Source: Larus michahellis (Eukaryota > Chordata > Aves > Charadriiformes > Laridae). From it: a stretch of 64,000 nt of DNA. Location of the stretch: positions 10,974,001 through 11,038,000 of the forward strand of contig NC_133906.1 in the NCBI RefSeq assembly GCF_964199755.1, given 5' to 3'. A program made the position numbers and the translations under genes. Positions 12,014-24,300 of the stretch are shown piece after piece (position 1 is the stretch's first letter; the number at the start of each line of letters is the position of its first letter). Below the pieces are notes generated by a model, which worked only from the letters and a program-made list of their open reading frames with translations, ran no database searches and was not told where the DNA came from.

Positions 12014-15000
12014 TACTGCTTTTAAATGGATTTCATGCAACCAGCGGCCAGATCTTTGTTCTGCCTGGGCTGTGGCAGAACTCTGACAAGTAGCAGGTAA
12101 CATAGGGAACGTTAATATTCAAGTCCTTTACTGTTTATAATTATTCACACTCTGCAAGTTCACTGGAAAATGCCACCTAGTTCTGTCTGTGTGTCGCTGA
12201 GTAAATGCACTTGGTTAAGGGCTGCGAAGCCAGCACTGACTTTCCAGACTGAAGTCCCTCCCCTGTGCTACAGGCTGGGGCTGCTGGTCCCACCAGCACC
12301 AGCAATACACTCAATAAACTCCCAGCTTCTGCCACCGTGTGATCATAAAAAGTATCAAATTCTACACAAGCAGATATATGGTCTTCACAGTAGCAAGCAA
12401 ACACATTAAATATGAACACTGTGGAATGCTTCTTAAAAAGCAGCTTTTACTTGTATTTGCCTCTGGTTTGGGTTTGCTTTTAATGTCATTTTAAGCCTAT
12501 TATGTAAGTGTTAAATATCGTAAAAATCATAACCATGGAGCATCTGTGCTTGCTAATTTCTCTTTGTCTGACTACATCCTCACCCACTGACTATTCCCAC
12601 TTACTCCGTGTGAACGGGAATGGCCCAGCCTGGCCTTCCTGGGCTCGCGGGTGTCGAGGAAAATGGCGTGGTTCCAGCGTGGACCTTGGGTACTTCTGTA
12701 AAGCAAGAGCTGCAGTAATCGTAGCTGTGCCTCTGCCTCAAAGTGATGTCTTGGGTGCTAAAGTGCTGGATGAATCATGAGGCTTATGCAGCCACATGAA
12801 GTCATTAAAAATAATTTGGTAGGAGTTGTGAGGAGCAAATCCGGTGAAGGTCTCTCCCTGGGGTGCTGTGACATCTCGCCGTACCTTAGACCACCGCACT
12901 CTCTCGCTTCCACTTGGGCTTCCTTCTATTTTTAACCTCGCAACGTGAGACTGATCAGATGTTATCACTTCTGACCTTTGTCTCCTGCTGCAACATCAGA
13001 GCTGACTGGCGTATCCCACTTATCTCCCCCGCTGTAGAGGCTGCCAGGCAGGGTCGCGGGCTGCGCTGAGCGCTGCCGAGCGCTTTGCCCTGCGGTTGGT
13101 GTCGGTGGCTGCATGAAAGGAAAATGCCACTCGGCTGCTCTGAGCCTGGCCTGGTGATAATGCTGCGTGCGTCCCTCTGGTCCCGCGATAAGCGCCCAAA
13201 GGGCAGGCAGGGAGAACGTCTCCTCGGGGATCAGCGCACACCAGGCCCTATAGATAGAACCACATATATATAGAACAACATGAAAGCTTTTTGCTTTCTT
13301 CTTTTCAACAGCATGATGGCTAAGTATCACATCCAGGGACGCTTTCGGACCTGACCCCTCCAGGGGTCTGGTCTCATTGTACCCGCAAGTTCTTTCGTTT
13401 GCATTGTCCCAACAGGAATGGAGATTTGAAACCAAAACCCACACGAGCTGCAAAGCATTATTTCGTACTCCTGATAAATGCACAAAGACCAGCAAGGGCT
13501 GGGTCGGTTCCCTTTATCTTCAAAATGGACAGCAGGATGAAATTTTTCTGTTTGTGTTATTGGCTTTTAATAGGTGGCACCCAACTACCGAATAGTTATT
13601 GCTGCTGCTAATGGGAGATAACTCTGTCAGTGGCATCTAGGTGCTGACATTATTGCTAGCTAGTCCAAAATGAAGATAAGATTTTTCTATATTAAGTCTA
13701 TTGATCCAGTTGGCCTCCTGTCCTGTGCCTGATAATAGCAAATACTCAGTGTTTCCAAGAGAAGCAAGCCTTCTCCTGTTCTGTACATTTTTATATACAC
13801 ACAATATATATAACAATGATCTATTACACATATATCAATGCTGTATATTTTGGATTAAACAATGAAGAATTCCTTTCTGAGCCATGTTCTTAAAAGCATG
13901 CTGCTCTTGCTTCTTTTCATTTGGATATAAAATTGCAAATGCTGCTGAGGATCATAATGTTATTCCCATTTGTTTAAATGTCAGAGATGATATTTGAAAA
14001 TAGCTGAAGCAAAAATGCAAGTAGCTTAATGCCAGTGACTCCCAGCTTTCACAGACTGGTTTGTGCCAGTAATCTGTCTGCTTATTCAAAACCAACCAGC
14101 CAAAAAAAAAAGGAGAGGGAAAAGAAGAAAAAGAAAAACCAAACCCCACAATTCTCTTTATTTTCAGGTTTGTTTAAAATAGTTTTGTCTTTGCACGAGT
14201 ATCTTTGGTAATTGCAGACTTTGACCCAAACTTAGTTCCTGATCTTTCACAGACTTAATGGTAAATAACTTTGTAGACCATAGGGTAATACTCGTCCTGA
14301 AAGACAGCAAGTGGGAATTTACATTCTCATTACTGCAAGTTAATTAATTTCTATAAAGATGTGGGTGGATTTTAGGTTTGCATATTTCAACAAGAGCTTC
14401 TGGTCTTATCACCTTGTCAAAAAGACATTACGTTACGTGTCTGTTGGAGGATTCCAGAAAAGATAGCGAGCTTTGGGAGAGAAATTGCCAGTTAGGAAAG
14501 CATAATGCCTGAACAACAAGCAGTAAATACAGAATACTCCTCTACAAAAGAAAAAACTTTTATGTTCAGTACTAAACTCTAGATGAAGACTTTGCTTCTG
14601 CCTCTGCAAGAGGGGAGTGTCAGCAGAGCTCTTCTTGTGGAGCAAAGCCAAAAGATCTCAGCAGTCCTTTCTGCACTCAACCACAATGCCTAGGGCACTG
14701 GATTTAGTGTTGTAGTAATAACCACGCATGTATTGTTAATTAACATATCTGAATCTTATTCCTGTGAGGTACCTTTTCTGTGACCCCGCAGGAGAAAAAG
14801 TTCCCGGGGGTGAGCAGAGCAGCTGGTCCTTGTTCGGTCCGGGCACAGCTCACAGTCGCTGCAAGTTCTCCAGAAATGTGTTCATCAGCCCCAGACTCTG
14901 CTGGTGACAAATGACATTTTCTTTGCCTTTGTACACTAGGGCGTAAGATGTGACGTTTACATTCAAGATCAATTATTTTTAACTGAAGAATGATAGCCCT

Positions 15001-15066
15001 GCGTCTAAATTATCTCAGGGCTTAATTCACATCAGTTAAACCTTTTCAAAGGCTTATTAAAATTCC

Positions 15067-15098
15067 TTAAGTGTGTCCAACTTATCAGCAGTTGAGTG
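15067..15098. promoter_or_regulatory. Candidate NK2-GATA-NK2 motif cluster
   Basis: TTAAGTG (15067-15073) and TTGAGTG (15092-15098) both fit the NK2-class site TNNAGTG. CTTATCA (15081-15087), a GATA site, lies between them. Further GATA-like and TAAT sites lie in the preceding 130 bases. Function is inferred from motifs only. Confidence 0.35.
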
Positions 15099-16697
15099 TC
15101 AATGGCATTATACAAATGTTGCTATTGGAAATAACTGTTAAGTATGGTTTGACTATATTATTCTCATATATATATATTACGCCTGTGACTATTAATACTA
15201 CTTAGTACTTACATGACTCCTTTCATCTGGCAATCATAAGGCATTGCCCAGGGAAGCAAGTACCGTTTTCCCCTTTCTAAATATGGGAAAACTGTCACGT
15301 CCAGCGGCTGTGTCTCATGCTTGGGTTTAACATCTTCCACTGAATCCTGCCAGGCTTGGCTCTTGGTCTGCCCTGTAGTTTTTTTAACAGGACTTCATTT
15401 GTTTGTGCTGCTGTAGCACCTAAGCCTGGCACCCTGGCACCTGGGCAGTGCTGTCTTCTGTGTGGGCAAATACAGGGCAACCATGCTGCTCCTCAACCGA
15501 GGCACCTGTGATGCTGGAAAATGTATAGATCAATATAGACGGACAGGTGTATATTGATGGCAGGGAGGAGATGATACTAAGCAGTGCAGGAGGCAGTTCA
15601 GCAACCGCTGTCACTGTTAATGGAGCAAAGGAAAGTTTGAGAGGAGCATGGAAGGGTTTTTGGAGGGGAGGAGGCTTTGTTGCTCCTTCTGAGGAGTGTC
15701 CCCATGCTGGCAGGAAATCTGGGAAAATCTGATCACAGAGCCTGGCATTAACATCTTGATGCTGTGAGAGAGGATGAAAAGAGGAGGGACAGTCTCTGAA
15801 AGGCCGTGAACGCCGCTAGCTCCATGTTCCTGTGCTAATCCCTGGCAATGGTGAGAAAGGAAAAATCCTGATTGTCAAATAAAGGTGATGCTTGTCCTGA
15901 CATCTGATACAGCTGCCAGAGGTTGGGATGGGGTTGTTGATGTGCGTGTGTGTATGAATATCCAGTCGGAAACGCTTGGGATTAGATCACAAGTGTTCTT
16001 ATGCATTTTTTTCCTTCTTTTTTTTGCCTGCAGTGTGTAAATATATAGTTCCTACCCATCTCAGGCAGTGCTGGAGTTTTAGATTTTATACACACTTGTA
16101 TCTGCTTCATATTGAGGTTCTGTATGGAGAATGCATTTTGACAAACTGATCGTTTATTCCAGAAACCACTAGGTAGCACTGTGAAATAAAGTTCTGCCAA
16201 GCCCCGCACTATTTCACTGCCTCCCTGCCCAGCTGGCCTCAGCAGAACAAAGACAATGCAAATTCCAGCATGTTTGGGCTCAGTGTGGATAAAGGTAGCA
16301 AGGGTGGGTTTAAAAGTTTCTCCAGTATTGGGTTCACAGTCACACGTGGGAGAAACCACCTGTGATACAACTGTCACTATATATGCTCTTTCAGCAAAAT
16401 TCACTATTCAGCAAAATACTCCAGCATGTATGTACCTTAGGCGTGTGAGCTGCTTGTGCTGATGGAGCAGACCGGAGGCTCACACAGACAAAAGCCCCAG
16501 TTGGGAAGCACAAATACGTGTTATGTTTTCTGCTGCTTATAAGTGACTGCTAGCACCAAAACGCTGCAACATGCGTTTCTAGAATGATTAAACTTTGTGC
16601 TTTGACAGTGAGAGCTGCATGGGATAGTCAAGATATACTGTAGTCTGATTTATTGTACGTTATTCTCACAATAAGCATTTTGCTCTCATAAAAAGTC

Positions 16698-16707
16698 CCT
16701 TTATTGG
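16698..16707. promoter_or_regulatory. Consensus CArG box (SRF site)
   Basis: CCTTTATTGG matches CC(A/T)6GG exactly. It sits in an AT-rich stretch with no gene, about 11 kb beyond the 3' end of NKX2-5. A single 10-bp match can occur by chance in a window this size. Confidence 0.35.
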
Positions 16708-17454
16708 AATATAATTTTTATAGAGAAATTGTGAATGGAGTCTAGGATGATAATTTTCAGTTTGATACTCAAAATTATTTTTGGTTAAACTCTGAGTTTC
16801 TTCTGTCTCAATAGGATTTATTAATTCCTAGGAGATCCATTGTATATCTGATTTTCATTGTAATATGCCACAAAGGAAAATGCACTGTCTTGATTTAATA
16901 CATTAAGGGTTATTCTTCCAAAGGAATGGAGTCAGGTGAAAATTTGGGTTTGATTATTAACTTGTTTTTATTAAAATTACTTTATGGCTAGATCAGAGAA
17001 ATACCTTGGATTATTAATACTAAAACTACTTTAAAAATAAAATTAGCAAGTCATCTATTTTAACTTTTGAGCTCCAAGAAGTTAGTAAATTAACTTTCTG
17101 CATTTTGTTTAACTCTACTCAGTATAGTCAACTGTAGAATAGCTTAACTGTAGACCAGCTTCTGCACATTTATATTTAAATACCCAGCAGCTAACTGTAA
17201 CGCGTGTGACTGCAACAGCACCATATCACTGCTTTTTAAAATTAGACCTTGCTCTGGCTGCCGCAGGGAGAGGAGACACGATAAAGGGATTGAGCATCAT
17301 GCTCTGCAGTAACTGCTGGGCTTAAACACCCAAGTTACAGAAACCTCAAACCACCACCACTGCCGGAAGGGTCCACGTGGTCCCTGGCCTCAGGGATCAG
17401 GGTGTGCACACTGGTCATTGTCAAACGCTTTGGAGAACTTCAGCATCAGCCTTA

Positions 17455-17600
17455 GCTGAGGAGGAGGTGGAAATTAGGACGAGGAGATTCTTTTTACAGA
17501 TATATGCACCTAATGTAACGGCTTTCCTATTTGCGAAATCAGGCAATTGGACTAGATCACCCTTGTAGGTCCCTTCCAACAGAATTATTCTATTCTAAAA
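17455..17600 (+). mobile_element. CR1 LINE 3' end fragment (sense)
   Basis: Towards the end it reads aggcaattggactagatcac, ccttgtaggtcccttccaac, then attattctattcta. This is the sense 3' terminus of avian-type CR1 with its short terminal octamer-like repeat. The preceding gaggaggaggtggaaattagga and ttctttttacag blocks also match CR1, with an internal gap. The terminal repeat overlaps a perfect inverted repeat. Confidence 0.8.
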
Positions 17601-17609
17601 TAATTCTGT
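17579..17609. repeat. Perfect inverted repeat, 11-bp arms, 9-bp loop
   Basis: ACAGAATTATT (17579-17589) pairs exactly with AATAATTCTGT (17599-17609). The left arm overlaps the CR1 3' terminal repeat and the right arm lies just beyond it. Confidence 0.85.
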
Positions 17610-19934
17610 TCGCAAAAGCATTTTTTGCAGTGGGTCTAATTCACAACTGACAGGGAAATACGTGGAAAGTGCTGACCAAAAAGGGCAACGTGTTTGTACT
17701 AAAGGTTCTCATCTCATGCAAGCCAAAGATGCCCAATTTAAGCTGAAACAAATGTCCTTATTTTGGCCTGACAAGGGCTTGAATTGTTCGATGTTTTCAT
17801 GTTTTTATAGGTTTGGCCACCCTGGCTTACAGCAAAATAACATTGTGGCATCACCTACTGCTCTAACGGTGTCTGTTAACACTTGCTGGGCAGTTGCTTT
17901 ACCTTATCTGGTTACTCCTGCAACATCTGCAAGCAAGTTATGTGGTATTTTCATCCCCCTGAGGATTTATGATGACCTCTTGGGGACCTTAATCATTGGA
18001 TCAATACGCTTCTGACACCTGTAGATCAACATAAACTTGACCCTTGGTCTTGACAAATCTATCACCGCAATGCCCTTTTTTTTTTTTTTAAAGCATCCCC
18101 ATGGCGGGGAGCAGAGGGGGTTTGGGCTGGATGGAAACAGTGATGTTGGCAGGGCAGAACCCTGTCCCTCTCAAGGTCAGAAGTCAAAATGATAAAGGAA
18201 GTGCCCGCCTGCAGTACCTGGGCAGAGCGCTGGCATAACGGGGGAATGGCTCAGGGAAAGGTCCCTGCAGGCTTTTGGGGTACAGCCAGGTCCCCAGCAG
18301 GGCTGGTGACTCGTTGAGATGCTGGCCCTGTGGGTGATACCCATGTCTGGGGGAAGAGCTCTGTAAAACACCGTGTTCGGTGACAGCGCTGTTCCCCTCC
18401 TCGGGGACTTCTGATAAGACGAGATCTGCTGCTTTAAAAAGCTGCTGGTTGCGCTCATCCTATCTTTAGCTCAGGTCATCAGAAAGCGTTTTCTCTTTTC
18501 AAAAGTCAGTTCCTCTCTGTGCAAAGGCTTTCCTGCGCTCACCCCCCACCCCATGCATTTTTCCATCCAAGCACTCTGAAGCGGGGACTTCTGTCCGTGT
18601 CTTTGCAGCCTGCTTGTGTTCAGCGGGTGATGGAGGATCCTTGTTCCTCACCTGAACTTTCCATCTCTGTAATGCAACACATGAAGTTAAATGACCGTCT
18701 CGAGATTCTGCATCAAATGGGTGTCAGAGTTACAATTAAAACAGGGCCTTGCTAATTTCAAGATCTTGACAACTCTGAGTTTACTGAAAAAAGCAAAGCA
18801 ACAAGCAGTGCATTCTGCAGCAATAATAAGCATAGGTAAAGAGCACTCTGCAGAATAGTAATCACAGCAAAGCTGTATTTTCACAGAGTGATTTTTAGTC
18901 TTTTTTTTTTTTTTCCCCAAAAAGTTTTCCACAAAATGTCAGTGACCCAAAAATTACCAAGTCATCGGTTCTAAGAAAAAATAAAAATACAGGATGAAGC
19001 TCTGTGGCCCACATTGTATTTCTCAACTGATTTTGAACGTCCTCTAAATATTTTCTTTTTCCCTCAGAAGGTGGGTGGGATGCTGCTATCTTGGCTGATA
19101 AAACAGGAATGGTCTCAAAGGAGACTTCTGATTTGAAAGCATCTGGCTAATGCATTTTGAAGAGGCTCAACTGGTACACACCAAAATCAGCAAAATTTGT
19201 GTGATGTTATTTCATCTTAAAAAAATAAAAAAAATAAAAACCCAACAAAAAAACCCCAAGATGGTGTAAGTGGGAACTAATTGCTTGAATGGCCTCTCCA
19301 GTCCCAGACACCTGTACCTCAGTCTAAACTTGACTCCTGTCATTTACGCTCCCTGAGCACGTCACGTTGACTTTTGGATGAAAGGACCGAGTAGGGCTAA
19401 TGAGTCCCAATGTCTTGATTTCAGCTGCAGTTGGGAACAGCTGCATGAAGGGAAGGAACCTGCCCGGAAAATGAAAGGAATGGCCATCTGGGAGGCAGGG
19501 GGAGGAGGAGAAAATAGTCAGGAGACATTTCCTTCTGCTTTGCAGTTAATCGGGGTCTCTGTTGTTCAAGACAAATCTTGGAGGGCCAACTTGGCTTTCA
19601 TGGAGAAGAATCTTTAAACCAATTAATTTTGCGCTTGTAGTAAGGGTGCATTTTGCTACTGGGAGCAAATAAGTGTCTAACTTTGACAAAATGCCCTCTC
19701 TAGTCTGTTATAGACTGAGGTTTAAATGGATCTACGTCCAAAATACCTTTCTACACAGAGCAAGTTGAGAACAGTGGTATTAACTTTCCCCAAAGTGCAT
19801 CCTGTGTCACCAGAACTGAGATCATGGCTTCTATGTGCTATAAAGGGCATTAAACTCAAGTTTGAGACTGAATTGCATGACATCTAGAAACATATTTGTA
19901 TATAGCCTTTGCTTTGGGAGCCCACTTGCTCCAT

Positions 19935-20030
19935 TTAAAGGTTTTTAAGGCCAAAAAGGGCAAGTAAGGTGGTCTAGCCTGGTATCTTCTATGATACAGT
20001 CCAAACTGTCATCTTCCTTATGATTTCTTA
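19935..20030 (-). mobile_element. Probable old CR1-type fragment
   Basis: The plus strand tttttaaggccaaaaaggg, then ggtggtctagcctgg and atgatacagtcca resembles the reverse complement of the 3' end of older CR1 families shared by turtles and birds (ttaaggccagaaggga, catctagtctgacc). It is short and diverged. Confidence 0.45.
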
Positions 20031-21305
20031 CCCCTTCTCTGTTGAGTAGCTAAAATAGCAGTATGGTACCCACTATCCAATATAGCTGTCCTTGCAACAA
20101 ACCTTGTGTAACTCTTACATGACCAAGAAGGTAGCAGGACAAATGCATTGGAGAAAAAACCTTCTGTATCATGGCAATGATGGGTGTATGCGTTTGCTAA
20201 GTGTAAGTAAATGGATTCTGGGTACAATTAAAGTTCCTGTACACCAGGGGTCCAAAGCACTGAATTGTCATCTTCTAGGGAAAAATAAGGGAAGCTCTGG
20301 CTGCATAAAAGGAAATCCATTTCCCCAGTGATTTTTATGGGATTTAAAATAACGTTGGCATCTGAAATGGATTCTTTTTTTCAGAAATCTTTATTCCACC
20401 AGGGCTCAGCCATTGGTGCAGGATGGGGTTTCACCTCTAACACTCCCTGATCTTCTAAGTAACTTGAGTTAAATCCCTGTTTCTGGATGTATCATTTCAT
20501 CAACATGTGAAATGCTGGGCCGGGTAGCTTGTAGGGATAGTGGTGCTCAGATAAGTAACGCTTGCATGTGTGGTGCTTTGAAATGCTAATCTGAAAGAAC
20601 TGAAGAAGTGTAGGTCATTATTATTTTCTAATAGGACCTAAAATAGGTATTCGGTGGCTGTAGCCATCAGGTGTTGTGCATGCCCTGCTGATCCCCCAGA
20701 GCAGGACGGGTTACTGCCGCACAGGTTGATTTCAGCATGTGTAATCTGGACACGCACTGCCAAAAGCCATCCGTCATCTCCTGTTGTGACCTTGTACCAC
20801 CTGTCTGTCCCATGCAAGGCCAGCAATTAAAATGTAAGGTAATGAAGACAGCAAGACATGAAAGGGCTTTTCACTAGCTGATCAAAGGGGCAGAGCACAG
20901 TGTTTTCACAACCAGAATATTGAGACCAATAGGACTGGAAATGTGGTTAGCAAAGAGGATATTTGGAAACTAAACTACAGCTGTCCCTGTTGTTCCAGTG
21001 TGCTGCACAAGGGTGCTCTTTGTTTTTTTTTTCGTGGGGAAAAATATCAAGTATTTACTTTCATCTTGTTATGTGGGAAATAATCTTTGTGTATATAAAA
21101 ATGAAATGCTATAGATAACATTACTGCCGAGGACTGAATAGGGAAATTTTGTTTCCAGTTCTAATGCCTCATTGTGTAAGAAATCATTTAGGCTTAAATT
21201 CTTAAGGTGAAATACTGGTGGGCTCTAAATTGGTGTCTAACCAGACAAACATAGTCACCTCAGGCCTGGCTCTCAGAGGTGCCAATGACCAGCAGCTCTC
21301 ACTGA

Positions 21306-21325
21306 TTTTTTTTTTTTTTTTTTTT
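21306..21325. repeat. Poly-T run (20 T)
   Basis: Uninterrupted homopolymer. No adjoining SINE or pseudogene body was recognised, so it is listed only as a simple repeat. Confidence 0.9.
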
Positions 21326-24300
21326 CTGGTGCATCTAAAAGGAGAAATTACCCCAAGGTCCCAGACGGGCACGCTGGATGCCTGTGAGTGTTGGATGAGA
21401 GATATGACAAAACGTCTTTTTATAGCACCGATTCCACTTTCATGTCTTCAGAACGAGGGTTAAGTAAAGCAATTTTATTGGCATTGCTTAAAAAGGGCTG
21501 TCTATAAAGATGCCCATGAGGAACCTGCATTCTGAGCATGGCTGTATGTGTGGCATCTTTGTATGTTTAGTGGCTGTAGGATGGGGACTCTTGCAATACT
21601 CGCCACTGTACAGGGTATGGATTGCTTTCTGGGCATGTAATTGGAAAGAAAAACTCAGATATACCCTGTAACCCAGAACAAGTATAAAAACTCCTCTGAC
21701 CCTCATAACCAGAAATAAACAGCAGAAGGATACTAGAGCCTCAGCATGGGAGGATGCCAGAAATGTAGCTGGGTGTCAGCATGTCCGTCTACTTCCACTC
21801 TGAGCCCTCGTACGCTGTCCGTGTCGGTATGAGAATCTTCAGTGGGATTAACCATGTCCGTAAAGTGAAGTGTGTGTAATTGTGGGATGGATCTGGACCT
21901 GTCTCAGTGGGTACGCGGGAGAGAGGGAAGCAGCAGCTGACACTGCACAATGCATAAAGCAGTACATGAAACCTCAACTCAACCAAGATTTATATTTTCC
22001 CTCCCTGAAACAGCACAAGTCATCTCCTTGATATCATTAGAACTGACTTGCTGAAGCCAGGCAGTAGGACTTCATTCTAATTTTTTTGGTACTTAAAAAG
22101 ACAAAAAACTTACTTATTTGACTGAAATGGTTTTGGATTTTTTTTTTTTTGTGACCTGCTTTTTAACGGCTTCTCTTGATGACAGCCAGCCAGCACTGTG
22201 TACATGTCTGTACGCTGCACCTCCACTGACTGCAGCGACTGCTCTGAAAGCAGCTTTTATTTTTCACAGATAGTAAGGAGTACAAAAAAATCCTGGCCAG
22301 GAAGATGGGATTTTGGGGGGCAACTTCTAGGAGACAGTACTGTGACTTATTCAAAGGTTATGCCGGAGGACAATGCAATCTATTTAGGAAATGTCTGCTG
22401 TGGTAAAGTAAACTATGGCAGATTCTTGCGGCAGGAGAGTGCACCAAATCCTATTCTTAATATGCAGAACACCTACAAAATGTTTCTGAGAGTAAGTGCT
22501 TTTAACTGTGGAAGTTAATAATTTGTACAACTACAAGATTTGTTTGTTCTAGAACTAAAATGCTAAAATGCCTTTCTAAATTATGTTTGTTATGTTTCTT
22601 ACTAAGTAGTAGTCAGAGCAGTTCGCAGAATTTGAAATACTTGACAAACTTGCTTTTCTTTTCCTATTTGAGCCGGTTAACTCCTGACCTTGCCCACTGT
22701 ACAGTAGTGTCATTCATGCTTGTTTCTCCTTCAGCCTACCCATCTCCACAAATAGTAATTTAGCTCCAGATGTCTCCCCAGGGCTAATTAATTTTACTCA
22801 ACTCCAAGAAATAAAATTATTTTGGCCACTAAGAGATTCTGCCCCTTTGCAAGTTTGTTTTTCTTTTGGACAACTTATTTTTTGAGCACATCAAACTAGG
22901 CAAGTATTGAGTGATCTCTGCAAATCATATTTGTGAGCTCCTGCATTTGCACAGCCCCTGCTTACAGTTGTGTAGGAGTCAGGGTCTGCCTGTGCTGGCC
23001 CAATTGCAAACATGATGCCCGTCTCTAATGGAGCTGGGGAAAGTGCCCAGATCTCCTGACATACAGACCTGTGGTTTAGCCATTTGCCACCATTTGCCCA
23101 TGCTTCTTTGTTGACACAAAAAAAAGGTGTTATTTTAAGCAGGGATGACTAAACAGGCGTGTTAAGAGTCTCAGTGGAATCAGTGCATCAATTGCTCAGC
23201 ACACAGAGCTGCTTTAAAAATGCCCTGCTTTGCTTTTCTGAATTTTCATCTCTCTCCCTGAGCTTCTGTCAGGTTTTCCTCTTGCTCAGCTTCTGTGAAA
23301 CAGTTTTTCTGTCTTACCCTGCCTCTTAGTATATTCATCCAGACTCCATTGACATCGCTTGTATGTAATTTGCAGTTCCAGTAACTCCTTTATGCAGACA
23401 CAGAGAAACTCCCCTATTTTTACTCATCTCAGCCAGACCATCGGCTCTAGTAGCCATTTCAAGCAACAGCCTGGGGGAAGTCTGTGCAGTACTACGATAG
23501 AAATGGTAGAGATGCTTTAAAACTGGTTGATTAGCTAAGGCACGGCAGTACAACCCTTCACTGAAGCTAGAAGCAGCAGCAATAATTAAGTTCTACTGGT
23601 GCTTTTGCTCTGTGTTTTCTGAGGACTGCAGTGGGAAGTGAAAAGAGGGGAGTCTGAGATCCTTGCGGATCCCTTGTTGGCACCTGGAAGGGAAAATCTG
23701 TGTTGATCAGTGCGCTACCCATGAAACAGAGGAAGCAGCGAGCATGAGACCTTTGTTGAGGCTGGATGGGAGTTTGTACTAAAATAATAAAGCAAGCTGT
23801 TTTGAGAGAGGAAAAGCTGGTAGAAAAAACCAACCACTGGAATTCCCTTTGGTGTGGAGATGAACTAGGGAGAGGTTAGGAAAGGCTGTGGCTGATCGAC
23901 TGCTCCGAGGATGATCTTGTCGCTAAATGGGGCTTTCTCACTGAATGATGCTCTGGAGTGGCAGGGTTTAAAATGACTGCAGGAGACAGGTAGTGATTGT
24001 CAAGGAACTTACTCCATGTCACTTTGCTGAACCGTGATTGATTAACTTTCACAAATGTATTGCCGGTGCTTGATCTTCTGTTAGGAGAAATCTCCACTTC
24101 CCTCTCTTTCTGCATCAAAATGTAGCATTAAGTTCGTGTTGTAGTCAATAACTAACCACCCAGGAATGAAAAATCAGACTCCAGCCTGAAAGCCTATCCC
24201 TTTCTCACTTGGGAGACAACGTGGAGTAGCATTTTAAAGGTGTTGATTCTTCTTAATAATCCCCATTAACAAGAAATCACTTACTGCTGATATTGATCTA

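Noticed and set aside
12965-13495. 176-codon minus-strand open frame
   Set aside because: No recognisable domain or homologue. No splice partners or polyadenylation context were found, and the codon pattern is unremarkable.
21306-21325. Poly-T run considered as the tail of a processed pseudogene
   Set aside because: No gene-like body, frame remnants or flanking duplications could be recognised on either side.
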